From: Paulownia fortunei
Lineage: Eukaryota > Streptophyta > Magnoliopsida > Lamiales > Paulowniaceae
Reading direction: 5' to 3'
Assembly: GCA_019321725.1 (NCBI GenBank)
Contig: CM033106.1
Coordinates: forward strand, 25,966,118 to 26,030,117
Length of the DNA stretch: 64,000 nucleotides
The notes under the pieces were generated by a model, which was not told where the DNA came from, did not search any database, and saw only the letters and a program-made list of their open reading frames with translations. Below, piece after piece: positions 25,921 to 37,048 of the stretch (positions are counted from its first letter, which is position 1; every line of letters begins with the position of its first letter). The position numbers were made by a program, and so were the translations under genes.

Positions 25921-26958
25921 CTAGTCATAATACCTAGCTCTGTTATGGTTAATCTGATACTGAGGAGCAATATCCTCTTGGCCACCACCATCTTGATTCT
26001 CCCTTGTGGCGAACTGCAGTTGTGGTGGTGGCGGCGCCACCCCAGGCAACATGGTGCACTGCATGTATGGTGGTGGAGGCGGAACTGGCACCGACGGGCC
26101 GTAGTACCGTGCCAAGGGCTTAGGGCTGTGGCAAATCATGGGGTCAACCACCCCACGCCCGGCCGCCGACTCGTAGAAAACTTGGCGCTTATATGATGCA
26201 CATTGGATATTGCCACTACTGGATGCACCCCCAAATTGCACACAGTGATCATTGTCATTCATCAGAAGCATCATCATGGAATTCTGGTTCAAAGAATGTA
26301 GTTCTTGGTGGTGATCAATGGTGGTGGGGTAGTGAATGGGGACATGCATTTCAATAGGCTTGATAGAAGAAATAGCCTGCTGGTTTATCACTTCCAACTC
26401 TATGCCCCTCAGCCCTGGAGAATAAAAACTGTGGGATTGGCTCAATCTTGCATGAGCAAAATCCATCAAGTTCATATCCATTCCGTCTTTGTTTCTCCTT
26501 AACAATTCAATCCTGGATTTCACATACTCAGCCTTGTTGCTCAATGCTGCAACAAATTCTCTCAAGTGGGCTTCTGTCATGATATTCATGAACTCAAGCC
26601 AAGTGGGGTACTTGGCCTCCATGTTCTTTTTGCGCAGTTTGGCAAGCTCTTCCTCTATTTTCCTCTTCCTGTCATGGAAGAAATCAGACAGGCCAAATGT
26701 CTTGTTGCCAGAATCCTTGTTCTTGGCCTTGTAGATGTCGATGATCCGACGGACTTCATCCAGGTTTTGAGGCCAAATCTCTGGTTCAACCGCACCCTTT
26801 TCTTGTTTGGGGCCATAGATTATCATGCATGCACTCACATCACAGAGAGTGGTGAATTCATGCATTTTCCTAATCAAGCCCTCCTTCCTTTTCTTGAAAG
26901 TTATGTTTCTTGATTTCTCCTTGCTTATCAGTTCCATGTTCAGCTTTGCCCTCCCCAT
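25921..26958 (-). CDS. Type I (M-type) MADS-box transcription factor, AGL80/AGL82-like
   Basis: This is a single-exon coding region for 345 residues, a nuclear DNA-binding regulator. The MADS domain occupies residues 1 to about 55 (MGRAKLNMELISKEKSRN, then FKKRKEGLIRKMHEF and TTLCDVSACMIIYGP). It is followed by a charged helical region with FFHDRKRKIEEELAKLRKKN and then a low-complexity C-terminal half with His, Met and Pro-rich runs. There is no K domain, which with the intronless coding part marks type I rather than MIKC. The TTLCDV.ACMIIYGP signature is shared by the M-beta and M-gamma groups; I cannot decide between them. Family members act mainly in female gametophyte, endosperm or pollen. 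The frame is open ten residues further upstream (to 26988), but MGRAK is the conserved start and a 3' splice site lies just before it. Confidence 0.93.
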   Translation of the reverse strand: MGRAKLNMELISKEKSRNITFKKRKEGLIRKMHEFTTLCDVSACMIIYGPKQEKGAVEPEIWPQNLDEVRRIIDIYKAKNKDSGNKTFGLSDFFHDRKRKIEEELAKLRKKNMEAKYPTWLEFMNIMTEAHLREFVAALSNKAEYVKSRIELLRRNKDGMDMNLMDFAHARLSQSHSFYSPGLRGIELEVINQQAISSIKPIEMHVPIHYPTTIDHHQELHSLNQNSMMMLLMNDNDHCVQFGGASSSGNIQCASYKRQVFYESAAGRGVVDPMICHSPKPLARYYGPSVPVPPPPPYMQCTMLPGVAPPPPQLQFATRENQDGGGQEDIAPQYQINHNRARYYD

Positions 26959-27225
26959 ATCTCTGCTATTCACAAAAACATGAAACACAGTAACACAGTA
27001 GAAATATGATGTAAAAACAAGAATTGAGTAACATATATTGATCCAACAACATTAAAAAATAAATAACAAACAGAGACAAACAATTTAGGAAACTCATTAA
27101 AAAGAGCCCACATTCAATCAAGAAAAAAAGAGGAAAAGAGAAAGTACCTTTTAGAGTTCTTAAGGCAAGAGGTGTTTCAGTATTCTTTTCTTGGCTTTTG
27201 CTCTAACCCCATTATAATATATAGT
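26959..27225 (-). promoter_or_regulatory. MADS gene leader with a possible 5' UTR intron and TATA box
   Basis: On the minus strand a donor (aaag|gtactt) lies at 27148/27147 and an acceptor (gcag|agatATGG) at 26963/26962, three bases before the start codon. They would remove a leader intron of about 185 bp. Further upstream a TATA-like 'ctatatattata' occupies about 27213-27225. These fit a transcript starting near 27190. Confidence 0.55.
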
Positions 27226-28643
27226 AAAAGAGAGAGGGGGTTTTACTTCAATGGCAAGATGTATGCATAATCGAAAATGTGTACAGATTCTTTATATTTT
27301 TTGCATTCAATGATTTGCCATAATTAATGACATTGTTTTTTGGAAATTTTAATTTCCACGTGTGTATTTTTGGTAGCAGAATTTTCAGCTTATCCTATTA
27401 TTTATGGTTCCTTCCATTAGTTTTCAGGACCCCCATAAAACCCCTATACTTGTCAAAAGTACTTTTTTTTTTTTTTTTTATTAGTAAACATAATTTTGTA
27501 CAAAATTTTCTGGCTTTAATTGTATATAATTCGATCTTCTTCTATTAATGAAGAAAACTAATTATTGAGTTTTGTCAAACTTGACTAATCAACATATGGA
27601 CAATGTGACTAAATTAAAGTCTTGAAATCCTCGAGTTTTAAGTTTTTGTTAAATGGGTAGTTGAAATTGTTAAGGAAGTTGTGGGAAACTGTGATATTTA
27701 CTTTTAAGTTCACCCAATCCATTCAACAGTTAAAAGCAATTACCACCACACAATTGCCTTTTAGTAGTTAATGAGTAATTATTACATGTAGTTACTTCAA
27801 CACTAATAATTACATGCAGTTGGAAATTCAGCAAAGTCGTTTTGTCTGTCTGTATAATATTTGTTAAAGACCCCCACTAAAAATACCATTAACAATTAAA
27901 AAAAGTAAAGTATAAATTACTTTTATTACTTTTTTCGATCGCCGGAGCTAGCTTCCTGCCGCCCGCCGCTACCGCCAGCCGTCACCACCACAAGTTAGGA
28001 CAATTTTTATTTGTAATTCACCCAAATTCTCACTACACTAAACCCTTGTAGTTATTAATCTAAATCTTGTATAGTTGAGGTGCAGTTCAATTTTTTTGTT
28101 TTTTTCACTGGATCAAAATATTGGGGTCATGTAATAAATAATTTCTCACCTACTCCAAAATAAAAAATAAATTCTCACTAGACCAATATATTGGGGTCAT
28201 GTAAATTTTTTTTTATGGATCTTTTATTATAATTTTATATTTATATTGTATATAACAAATATATACTTTATATATATAATTAATTTTAAATATATATTTT
28301 AAAAAATATTTTATACATATAACATGCAACGAGTAATACACAATACAACATGCAACAAAAATAACAGTAGACAATCTTAATTTCACGTCGATAACCTATT
28401 TTCCAATTGAATCACTATTTGAATTAGTTAAAATATATTCATACATAAATTGGTGTAACACCATGATACCCTAAAACCACAAAAAAAAAAAATAAAATAA
28501 ATAATAATAATAAAATAAAAAATAAAAAAATCTAAATAATGTACTAAAATATACTAATGCAGTACCTAGTCCTTGCCTAGTTGCCAAACCCCTCCCCTCC
28601 AACATTCAAAACTCAACGGGAAACCCTAAAAAACGCGGCTTTC
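27226..28643. other. Divergent intergenic region between the MADS and TruA genes
   Basis: The region is AT-rich, with several homopolymer and TA-rich tracts (for example 27464-27479 and 28237-28320). It includes one sharply GC-rich island at 27937-27992. It must hold the promoters of both divergently transcribed genes. Nothing in it reads as a gene. Confidence 0.5.
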
Positions 28644-28728
28644 ATGTATGAAAAAACCAAATGACAGGCGAGCAATCAAGTCTACCTGTTCCGCAGACCT
28701 CCCAGCAATTGCGAAATCAACGACCTGA
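28644..28728 (+). promoter_or_regulatory. Two upstream ORFs overlapping the TruA start
   Basis: A seven-codon uORF (28644-28664, ATG TAT ... AAA TGA) ends in a TGA that overlaps the main ATG in the arrangement ATGA (28661-28664). A second upstream ATG at 28648 opens a 26-residue out-of-frame ORF that runs into the main CDS and stops at 28728. If the leader includes them, both would lower initiation at the main start or make it depend on leaky scanning or reinitiation. Confidence 0.6.
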
Positions 28729-31700
28729 ATCCCTTCAACGCCCCTCGAAATTGGCCAAAATCGACGGCGGAGATTTTTCCGACGACGGTGAAGAAGACGA
28801 GGAGAAAAAGAGAGAGTTCGTTGAAAGGAATATGAGTCAGAATCCTAGAATTCAAAGATACGTAGTAGCGATTGAGTACATCGGCACTCGATTTTCCGGC
28901 GCACAAAAGCAGTCAACTTGTAGAACCGTTGTGGGTGTTCTCGAGGTGATTTTAATTTATTTTTTTTACTTAATAATTATTTCATAATTTATTTTATTCA
29001 GAAATTTTATCTACATTCGGGTTTATTCTATTTGTCTTTTTTTATATTTAGGATGCGTTTCAAAAATTTATTGGGCAGCCAGTTACCATTTTTTGCTCGA
29101 GTCGGACAGTGAGTTGTTTGATTCATTATGTTTCTTTTTTTTTTTTTTGGTTTTCTACTTTAAACGGGTGATGCTGCTTTTTAATTGCCAGGACATTTTT
29201 TTGAATTATTTTTAGGATGCAGGTGTTCATGCACTATCAAATGTATGCCATGTAGATGTTGAGAGGATAAGCAAAAGAAAACCTGGTGAAGTGGTGAGTT
29301 ACTTTTGTTGACGTGGGATGTTGCTTTGGTCTTTAATCATGCTTGGATTGATCATATAACTTCATGCATATAAGTTACTGTTAACTGTTTGAAGTTGGAT
29401 GAGGATAGTTTTATTTTTGACCCTTAACCTTACTAACTTCTACTAACTTTAGAAAATTTAGGGCAAAACAACTAGAAGGGTTGAGATTCTCTGCCATTTC
29501 TATAACCTTGTTTTCCTTCAGCTAATATGTACTCCCTCCATACCTATTTTGTAGGTCCCATTTAACTGAGCAAAGAGCTTTATATGAGAGTTGAAAAGTG
29601 AATTAACGTTATTGCCCTTAAAGTGGCATTATTGAGAGTTAGAGATGTTACATCATAATTTTAAGTAAGAGAATTTTGGACAAAAAACTTTTTCATTTTA
29701 GGAAATCGAGCCTTATTTTGGGACACCTGATAAGGAAATAGGGGTGATAAATTTGGAGCTAGGGGTGTAAGATGAGTCTAGTCGGCTCGCGAGCCTAGTG
29801 AGCTGCCTCGAGTGAGCTCGACTTGAGCTTGAGTTTTTCTCGCGAGCTGAGCTCAAGCCCAAATGTAGGTGTTAGAAAGCTTGCGAGCTTGCTCATGAGC
29901 TTTGTCTTTTATATTAATTTTATTTAAAATATAGTCATTTAATTAGTAATAATAGTGATAATACTGATAGTATTAGTATTATTCGTAATTACAACGTCAA
30001 TGGTAATGATAATACATCTGTATTATCATTATAATTCTCTATTATTATAAGATTATTAACCTTTTTTGAATTATATTATATTTTTTATGATAGTAATGTA
30101 ATAAGAAAATTATTAAAGGTAATCAATCATACTAATAATTGTATTTAAAATATATAAATTATATAAGTCATATTAATTCAATTATCAAAACTACATTAAT
30201 TAGTATAGGTGAAATTGAACTATTGTCATAATAATTTAATATTATAACAACCATATTAAAATGATATTAGTCATATTAATTCAAATATCAAAACTATATA
30301 AATTTAGTATAGGTGAAATTGAACTATTGTCATAATAATTTAATATTATAACAACCATATTAAATTGTATTTTAATTTTCTATGCAAATCTATAATAAGA
30401 AAAATATTAAGGATAATGAGTCATAGCAATATTTATATTTAAAAAATAATCAAATATTATCATTCATATGAATCAAGCTCATATTTTTAGTATATGTGAG
30501 CTCGAGTTTGAGCTCGGGCTTGAATAGGCTCGACTGTAATCGAGCTCGAGTTTGTGCCTAAATTTATAAGCTCGACAACCTCAAGCTCAAGCTCAAATTT
30601 TTTAAAGTGAGCTTGAGTTTGAGCTTGAAAAAGTTTTAAAGCTTGACTCAAGCTTGACTTGTTTGTAGCCCGAGAGGAAGTATTTAATTTGTGTTTATTA
30701 GATAAAATTTGCTCTATTCTGCTTTGTTTACCAATTGATTTTGTAATAAATTCATATATAATTGTATGTAAATCAAATTGAAGGTATTCCGATTCACTTT
30801 TTTGACATGCAGCTACCACCTCATGAACCTTCTGTGGTCAAAAGAGCTGTCAATCATTTTTTACAGGTATGCTTTTGCTATTCTAATTAATCTGGATTTC
30901 AGTAATTATGTTTGATGGTCTTCTCGATAGTAGTCTCTTGATTCAAGGTCCATTAATCTTTAGGGGCAGTACTTGCTTGTATACTTCATTTTTCTTTATC
31001 TGCGGAAGAGGCTGAATGATTTTGCTCAAAAGAATCATTATCTGGTCCTCAGTTGCCTAATATTAATAGTTTTTACTCGTATCAAGAAGCCTTTATTTCA
31101 CTTTGAATTTGTTAGATACTTTATACCATTATCAAGGAGTCTCCATTTTAATTTAAAATTTGTATTATTATTTCTATTATTACTATGTTATTATAGGCAT
31201 ATAGTCATATGGTTTATACATATGTACTTATGTTGATTATGTATATGTATTATATATATCAATTTAAAATGCTTTCATATTAGAGGCTGCAAATGTTCTT
31301 TCTGAGTAAGAAAGATCTAGATGGCTAAGGATCAATCAAGAATTTATTTTCCGCTGCCACTGTATGCTGGTCTAGTAACTTACAGGAGTAAATTTCCCCA
31401 AATGACCACTGCCAGAAATATCTTACAAGTTTGCCTCCATAAAAGCACTTTTCCTACTTCTCTTGTGAAATGTGGTTTGATAAGTTTCAAGTATCATATG
31501 CCATTGCTGTCTGACTTATTTATTGCCTTTCACTTATATCTGGTCTTTGAACAAGATAATATGATTGCCCAAAATGTATGGAAGGTAATCCTGCTCTCAT
31601 CTTTGTTTGATGGGGATAAATAATTTGAAACAGTGATAGGCATTAATTAAGCTGGATGACATGTAGAAATGATAATGCTAACTTATGGAGAGAATTTTGA

Positions 31701-34700
31701 AAGTGCAAGGCATTTATTTTGAAGAAGCATGGGCATGAAATGATACCCAAGTTGGCGCAAGTGGGATTTCCAGGACATAAGATTTCTCTTTGAAGTTGTT
31801 CGAGAATGATAGTCTTGCAGCACCTATGAAGAACTAATAGAAATAACATTATTTTTTTTTAAGAAATATATTCGCGGAACTTCTATTCATCAAGTGGCTT
31901 GCCACGTGAAATTTACAAGGTTGATGTTGGTTCAATTCAAGCAATTGCTCTTTCCAAACCTAGCTTTTGCCTGTTGTGCGTTCCTTACATTCTGCTTTAA
32001 TTGGTGTCTCTCTAATCATATACATGTATAAAAAATATTCATGTTGTTTGATAGTGCAGGTACTTGTCTTCTTGGAAATGTCCATGCTTACATAGGGTTC
32101 TTTTTTGGTGGGTCTTTTTTATGCAAATTGTGCAAAGGATGCATATAGTTCTGGGGATAGTCAAATAATTTTCTGGATTGATCACTCAATGAACTTGTAT
32201 TCAATATATTTCCTGGAAAGCCCTTGATTATTGGATCCATATTTGGTTTTAGCCTTCTATCTTACAAAAGTATCCGAGTCTCTGACTTACAAACCTGATC
32301 AAAGGATTTATTATGATTTATTTTACTTGTAGGCTGATGATCAAGGAATTGTTCTAGAAGAAGGATGTTTACTTGTGTCGAACAAGAATTTTTTTACTTA
32401 ATCTAAAAAGAGCATTCCCAACTTTTGATGCTTGTTGCATCATGCATAACTGTGCCAAGATTTAACATACTTGTTTAACAAATTGAGTAATGGTGGTTTG
32501 TTTCTTTGAAATCAAGTCGTCATTCTTTTGGGCTAAGGCGGTCTTTAATCTTCAACTATGTTGCAATCCATAATCTTTAGTTTAATGGTCTTTTTGGTGA
32601 CACATGTTCAGTCTGGTCTTGCTGCAGAAGAATGATGGTGATATGATGGTGATTGATGTCCAGTGTGTTCCGTCTGATTTTCATTCTCGATATAAAGCTC
32701 AGGAACGCACGTAGGTATCAAACAAGTACTTCCCCCCTGAAAATTGCTACTGCACCCTGAGAATTGGGATGTTCATATGCACTTACAAAATTTCTCTTTT
32801 AAATATCTGATTATTTTTGCTTATCTCTAAATTGTATATGATCCAAGTGATTCAAACATAGTTGTTTACCTTGGAAAATAATTTGATGGAATATGTCAAG
32901 CTGCCATTCTTAATTGGCTTATTTTGCATTGTATGTTTGGAATGGTCTAAAGGATTCAAATAACCAATATAATGCAATTGGAACAGAATCTTACTAAATT
33001 ATGTCAAATTGTCTGGCTTGTTTGAATGAAGTCCAGCACTATTGATGCTCTGTTTGACCTTCAACATCCTTTCATCTTTCTCTCTGATAATTGAGTTGCA
33101 GTGCCACACTTCTGTTAGATAGGTTCTTGGAGTCTAAAATTTAGAAGTATGTTTTTGGTTTTTGCTTTAGGTACTTCTACAGATTGTTGTCTGGGAAGGA
33201 GCCTTTATCCATCTTCGAGAAAGACCAGGCATGGCATGTACCTGAAGAACTTGATCCTTTGGCTATGCAGGTTGACTAGCAAATTTCACAGGATTTTTTT
33301 TCCAATTATGATTTTTTGTTGCATAATTCTAATAACTGAAATTGGTTAATTCTTATCATTATCCAGAAAGCATGCCAGGCACTTGTTGGGTGTCATGATT
33401 TTAGTTCTTTCAGGGCTGCTGCATGCCAGGTTTGTTATCTCTTATCGATACCTAACTTTACCATGGAAATACTTTGACATCAGATATTTGTTTTTGAATG
33501 TGCTTCTCTAGCAATGTCTACCTGTTGAAAACTTGATTTGCGGATTCTTTCACATTATCTTGTTTGTGTATATTTTTATCTAGTTTTTAACACCACCTGT
33601 ACTTTTTTACTGGTTGACAGGCCAAGTCACCCATCAGAACTCTGGATGAGCTAACTGTTACTGAGGTTGCTTCCAGCCGATATTTTCCTTCAATATTGGA
33701 GAGAGAACAAAGCAATTATGCCACAGGAGGTCCAGTCCCAATCTCAAACAAGTCAGAAACTGATTCTCCTCCTTGTGTTGCTGGCCTTTCTAATCAACTT
33801 ATAGAAAATTCTGGTGGAGAGGCTATTCAGGGATTCGGCATAAGGAAAAGGCACCGTTGCTTTGTGGTTACTGCACGAGCACGCTCTTTCCTTTACCATC
33901 AGGTAGCTTTATGTCTTTTAAACAATTGTCCCATGTGTTTTTGTCTACCACTACATGCATGCATTTAAATATCCGAAAATACTAGCATACGACTGTTTTT
34001 AATCACAGGAAAAATTGGTATCTGATATAACTGTGTCCATTTAAATTTATTATTCTGGCTGTGCACTCCAAGCTGATGTTTAGTGCAAGTATCCTTCCAT
34101 GCTTCCATATATCTGTCCCTTTTCTTTCTATTTTCCCATCTCAAGTAATAAAGGCCGTGAAGAAAACCTTTTTGCTGAAAGGTTAGTTAGTTAGAACCTG
34201 ATGGGATTTAATAAGTCTGTTGAAAAGTGCTGCATTAGGATCTTGGTCTAAAAGTTTCTCAACTTAACTCTTGGTTTTTTCAAATATGCTGGATGCAGTA
34301 GAATCTTATGAATCTTTTGTTGGATTTCTTGAGGAAATAAAATCAAGTTTTGGTGTTGGATTTTAGATTGATGTTTTGACATCCCTATCCACCTATAGAG
34401 AGGGGATTATTAAATGGTTTTGGTCGGTCGTTATATGATGTTTTATTTGCTTGTTTTATTCTGTACCATAATGTCTTAAATGCAACACAGTATCTCAGGC
34501 TTATAGGGCTGCTTGCCTCATTTTATGTAATCAATTGACAGATTCCTTGTGAGATGAGATGAGTTCTACAGCAGGCTGCTAAGCTTAGTTGAGATTAAGT
34601 GGCTGACCAGTTGTGATTTTTTATTTGAGTAGATGCCGGTATTTGTTGCTTATCTTTCATCTATTCACTTGTTTGGACTCCTTTTAACCTTACAATAGCA

Positions 34701-35291
34701 TGAAATAGGACGTCCTGGGCTGGATAGATATCATATGCAGTAGCACTTCATATTCCTTAGGGGATCTAACCATTTAGCGGAGTTTGATTGCATTTAAGAA
34801 TGAAAACTGGTTTATTTCATGAGCTAATTGCATTTTATTCTGCCTCACTTTAATGAGATTATTCATATGAAAGGTTCCTGATATTTGTTATACCACATGC
34901 AGTCTGATTTCTGATGCTAATTAGCATCGTCTATGCTATTCAGTCAATCTGCGATTGTCAGTTGATTTTATATGCATCTCACATCTCTTACAATGGCCAA
35001 AATTTGCGCAGGTTAGATTGCTTGTTGGGGTTCTGAAATCAGTGGGCACTGGTGATCTCACAGTTTCTGATGGTATGTCCATGTAAAGACTTTGCAGTGT
35101 GTGGGTATATGAAGGCTAACTTTGTAACTATTTTTTATTATCCGTGTCCAATGTTTCTTTCAGTTGAACGAATCCTTGAAGCAAAGAATGTAAGTTCTGC
35201 AAGTCCTATGGCTCCTGCATGTGGTCTCTACCTCGGACATGTGAAGTATGATCTCCCTTCAGATATACGACTAACAGATGGCTACATGTAG
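28661..35291 (+). CDS. TruA-family tRNA pseudouridine synthase
   Basis: The enzyme should convert uridine to pseudouridine in the anticodon stem-loop region of tRNAs. Ten exons fit in frame: 28661-28945, 29052-29108, 29216-29293, 30813-30866, 32628-32710, 33171-33270, 33367-33429, 33621-33902, 35012-35072 and 35164-35291, giving 396 residues. The catalytic Asp115 sits in SRT|DAGVHA, split exactly by intron 2. ERTYFYR (about 184-190), the GCHDFSSFRAAACQAKSP block and the C-terminal ARSFLYHQVRLLVG motif are all TruA hallmarks and resemble bacterial TruA more than Pus1. The first 65 or so residues are acidic and charged (SDDGEEDEEKKREF) with no obvious transit peptide. That favours cytosol or nucleus, but localisation is uncertain. 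Introns 3, 4 and 8 are long (1.1-1.8 kb); intron 3 is filled with transposon sequence. All catalytic motifs are intact. Confidence 0.94.
29530..29760. mobile_element. Stowaway-like MITE, diverged copy in TruA intron 3
   Basis: The left end 'tactccctccatacc' and right end 'ggggtgataaatttggagct' match the Stowaway (Tc1/mariner) consensus type seen better at 40115-40355. Both copies share 'agttactagtgttacatcat'-like and 'ttattt.ggacacc' internal blocks. Ends are imperfect and no intact TA duplication can be proven on the right. Confidence 0.65.
29761..30671. mobile_element. Non-autonomous element with GAGCTC-rich ends in TruA intron 3
   Basis: The ends are rich in 'gagctcgag' and 'gagcttgag' motifs (29780-29910 and 30475-30660) around a very AT-rich middle. 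The termini 'aggggtgtaagatgagtc' and, inverted, 'gggctacaaacaagtc' form imperfect terminal inverted repeats. There is no open frame for a transposase. I infer a MITE-type DNA element; superfamily not determined, and no clear target duplication was seen. It lies directly beside the Stowaway-like copy. Confidence 0.6.
30167..30371. repeat. 103 bp tandem duplication inside the GAGCTC element
   Basis: Two copies, 30167-30269 and 30270-30371, share 'gtcatattaattcaa', 'tagtataggtgaaattgaac' and 'tattataacaaccatatta'. Differences are few. Confidence 0.85.
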
Positions 35292-37048
35292 TAGTCTATG
35301 GTGAATTCTTGCATCTGGATTTTTTCAGGTGGGGATTGTACCACTGCCGTGTTTTCGGGTGACAATTTGGACGAAGTTTCTAGCAAACCAATGACCTATA
35401 TTTTCTTGGTTAAATATTGATGCGGCAAGACTATCACTATGCTCGGCCCTAAATTTGAAGACCAGTGGTCATTTTCTTCCTGAACTTCAGAGCATGTATT
35501 TGGGATTTCGTGTTCATTTCTGGAACATAAAAGTTACAATATCATGTTCCTTTGATATTCATGTCCTGAATTGGAGCAACTGACACGTTTTGTACATGGA
35601 CTGGACGTTTTAGCAAAGGTCCTTTCTTGTGGAATAGGATTCCACCTGAAATGGCCTTTCCCAGTCCATTGTTTGGCTACTGGCAACCAGAATGGAATAG
35701 ATTTTTCCATTTTTATGTTTGGTTCACTTAAAAACTATTAAGTGGGCTTGTTATGACTGTAATACTTTTGTTAGTACACAGTTAAACATAATAGTATAAA
35801 CATATGGTTAATAATAGTATTACTATTACAGTTTCTAATATATATTACAAACACATGCAAATATATTTAGAAATAAGTATCTAGTATACTTCATATAATA
35901 TGGTTGTATTGAAAAATCTAATAAACACAAATATACATAATAAAATTAAATATTGAATATACGTAAATAGGAGTGTAATTACTGCTAGCTCTCAAAGATA
36001 CACACAGATGTAAAAAGGGGAAAAAATATTGATTAAAAGATACATCAAAAAAGGTAATAAACCAAATACAGATGAGAAAAAACAAAAAACCATAAAAACA
36101 AAAATGTGACCATATTCGGAATTAGTTTATTTCATCTGTTAACGGGCGAGAGTATGGCATGGAAGAAAGGTATTGCACATGCCATTGAATTTGGTTGCGG
36201 ATTTTATGTGTTAATTTTTAGATGATTATTCTGAGAAGAGATTTGTGAGATTTTTGTAGTGATTTTGGGTATAAGTGTGGATTCCGCACCTCGGCTCTCC
36301 GTGTGTGCATGTCTTTCGAAAATATAATGAAAACATTATTTAGTTTATGTACAAGACTTTTTATTATTATTACATAATAAGTTAAATAGTAGCTTATTTA
36401 AAGCAGTCAACGGAAACAATGCGACTAAAAAAATAAATGAGTCAATTAAATAAAGAGAGTGAGAAAATTGTCAACAATCACTTGATGTGTTTCTTATATG
36501 ATTTTGCGATTTCAAATGTTGTGAAATCATAATCATGAAAAACCCATATGTAATTAATTGGCCACGCGTCACACTTTGGACAATCACAATAAAAAATAAT
36601 AATTTAGTAAAAAGAGACCCCCGACAATCTCCTGTCAATTATCGTAGATGGTAGATAATTAATGGTTTCACCAAATGAACTTGATTTAGCCTCCGATTCT
36701 GTGGCGATTCAAACGCCCACTCCAAATTTCTTCATTTAATTAACAATTAAAATGCAAAAAAATAAAATGGCAGAGTTCATCCTTGAACATTTGAAATCGG
36801 GTACCAAGGCATCCATCAAGCCCGTAATTGTGATCAACACCCCTACATCATTCTTACAGCTCTTGAATGCAGATCTCATGAGATGTAAGCCTACACTCAG
36901 ACTTTCAACAGTACAAAAGAAAAGTTGGAAGTTAGTTCTAATAAGCCTGAGTCTTAATTCTACAATTTCTTCAACCTACAATCACTCCAGGCAACAGCAT
37001 AAATGCGAAGCACCAATGCCCTGTATGAGACAACCAAAAGCAAAGCAA
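35292..37048. other. Convergent intergenic region (TruA and bromodomain 3' ends)
   Basis: The first half has mixed composition, likely TruA 3' UTR, then AT-rich DNA. A segment near 36278-36310 ('attccgcacc...ctctccgtgtgtgc') resembles one at about 59690-59715, which hints at shared repeat material. No gene is supported. Confidence 0.45.

Noticed and set aside
31321..31623. 100-residue frame in TruA intron 4
   Set aside because: It lies wholly inside an intron, has no family resemblance, and the flanking exons join perfectly without it.
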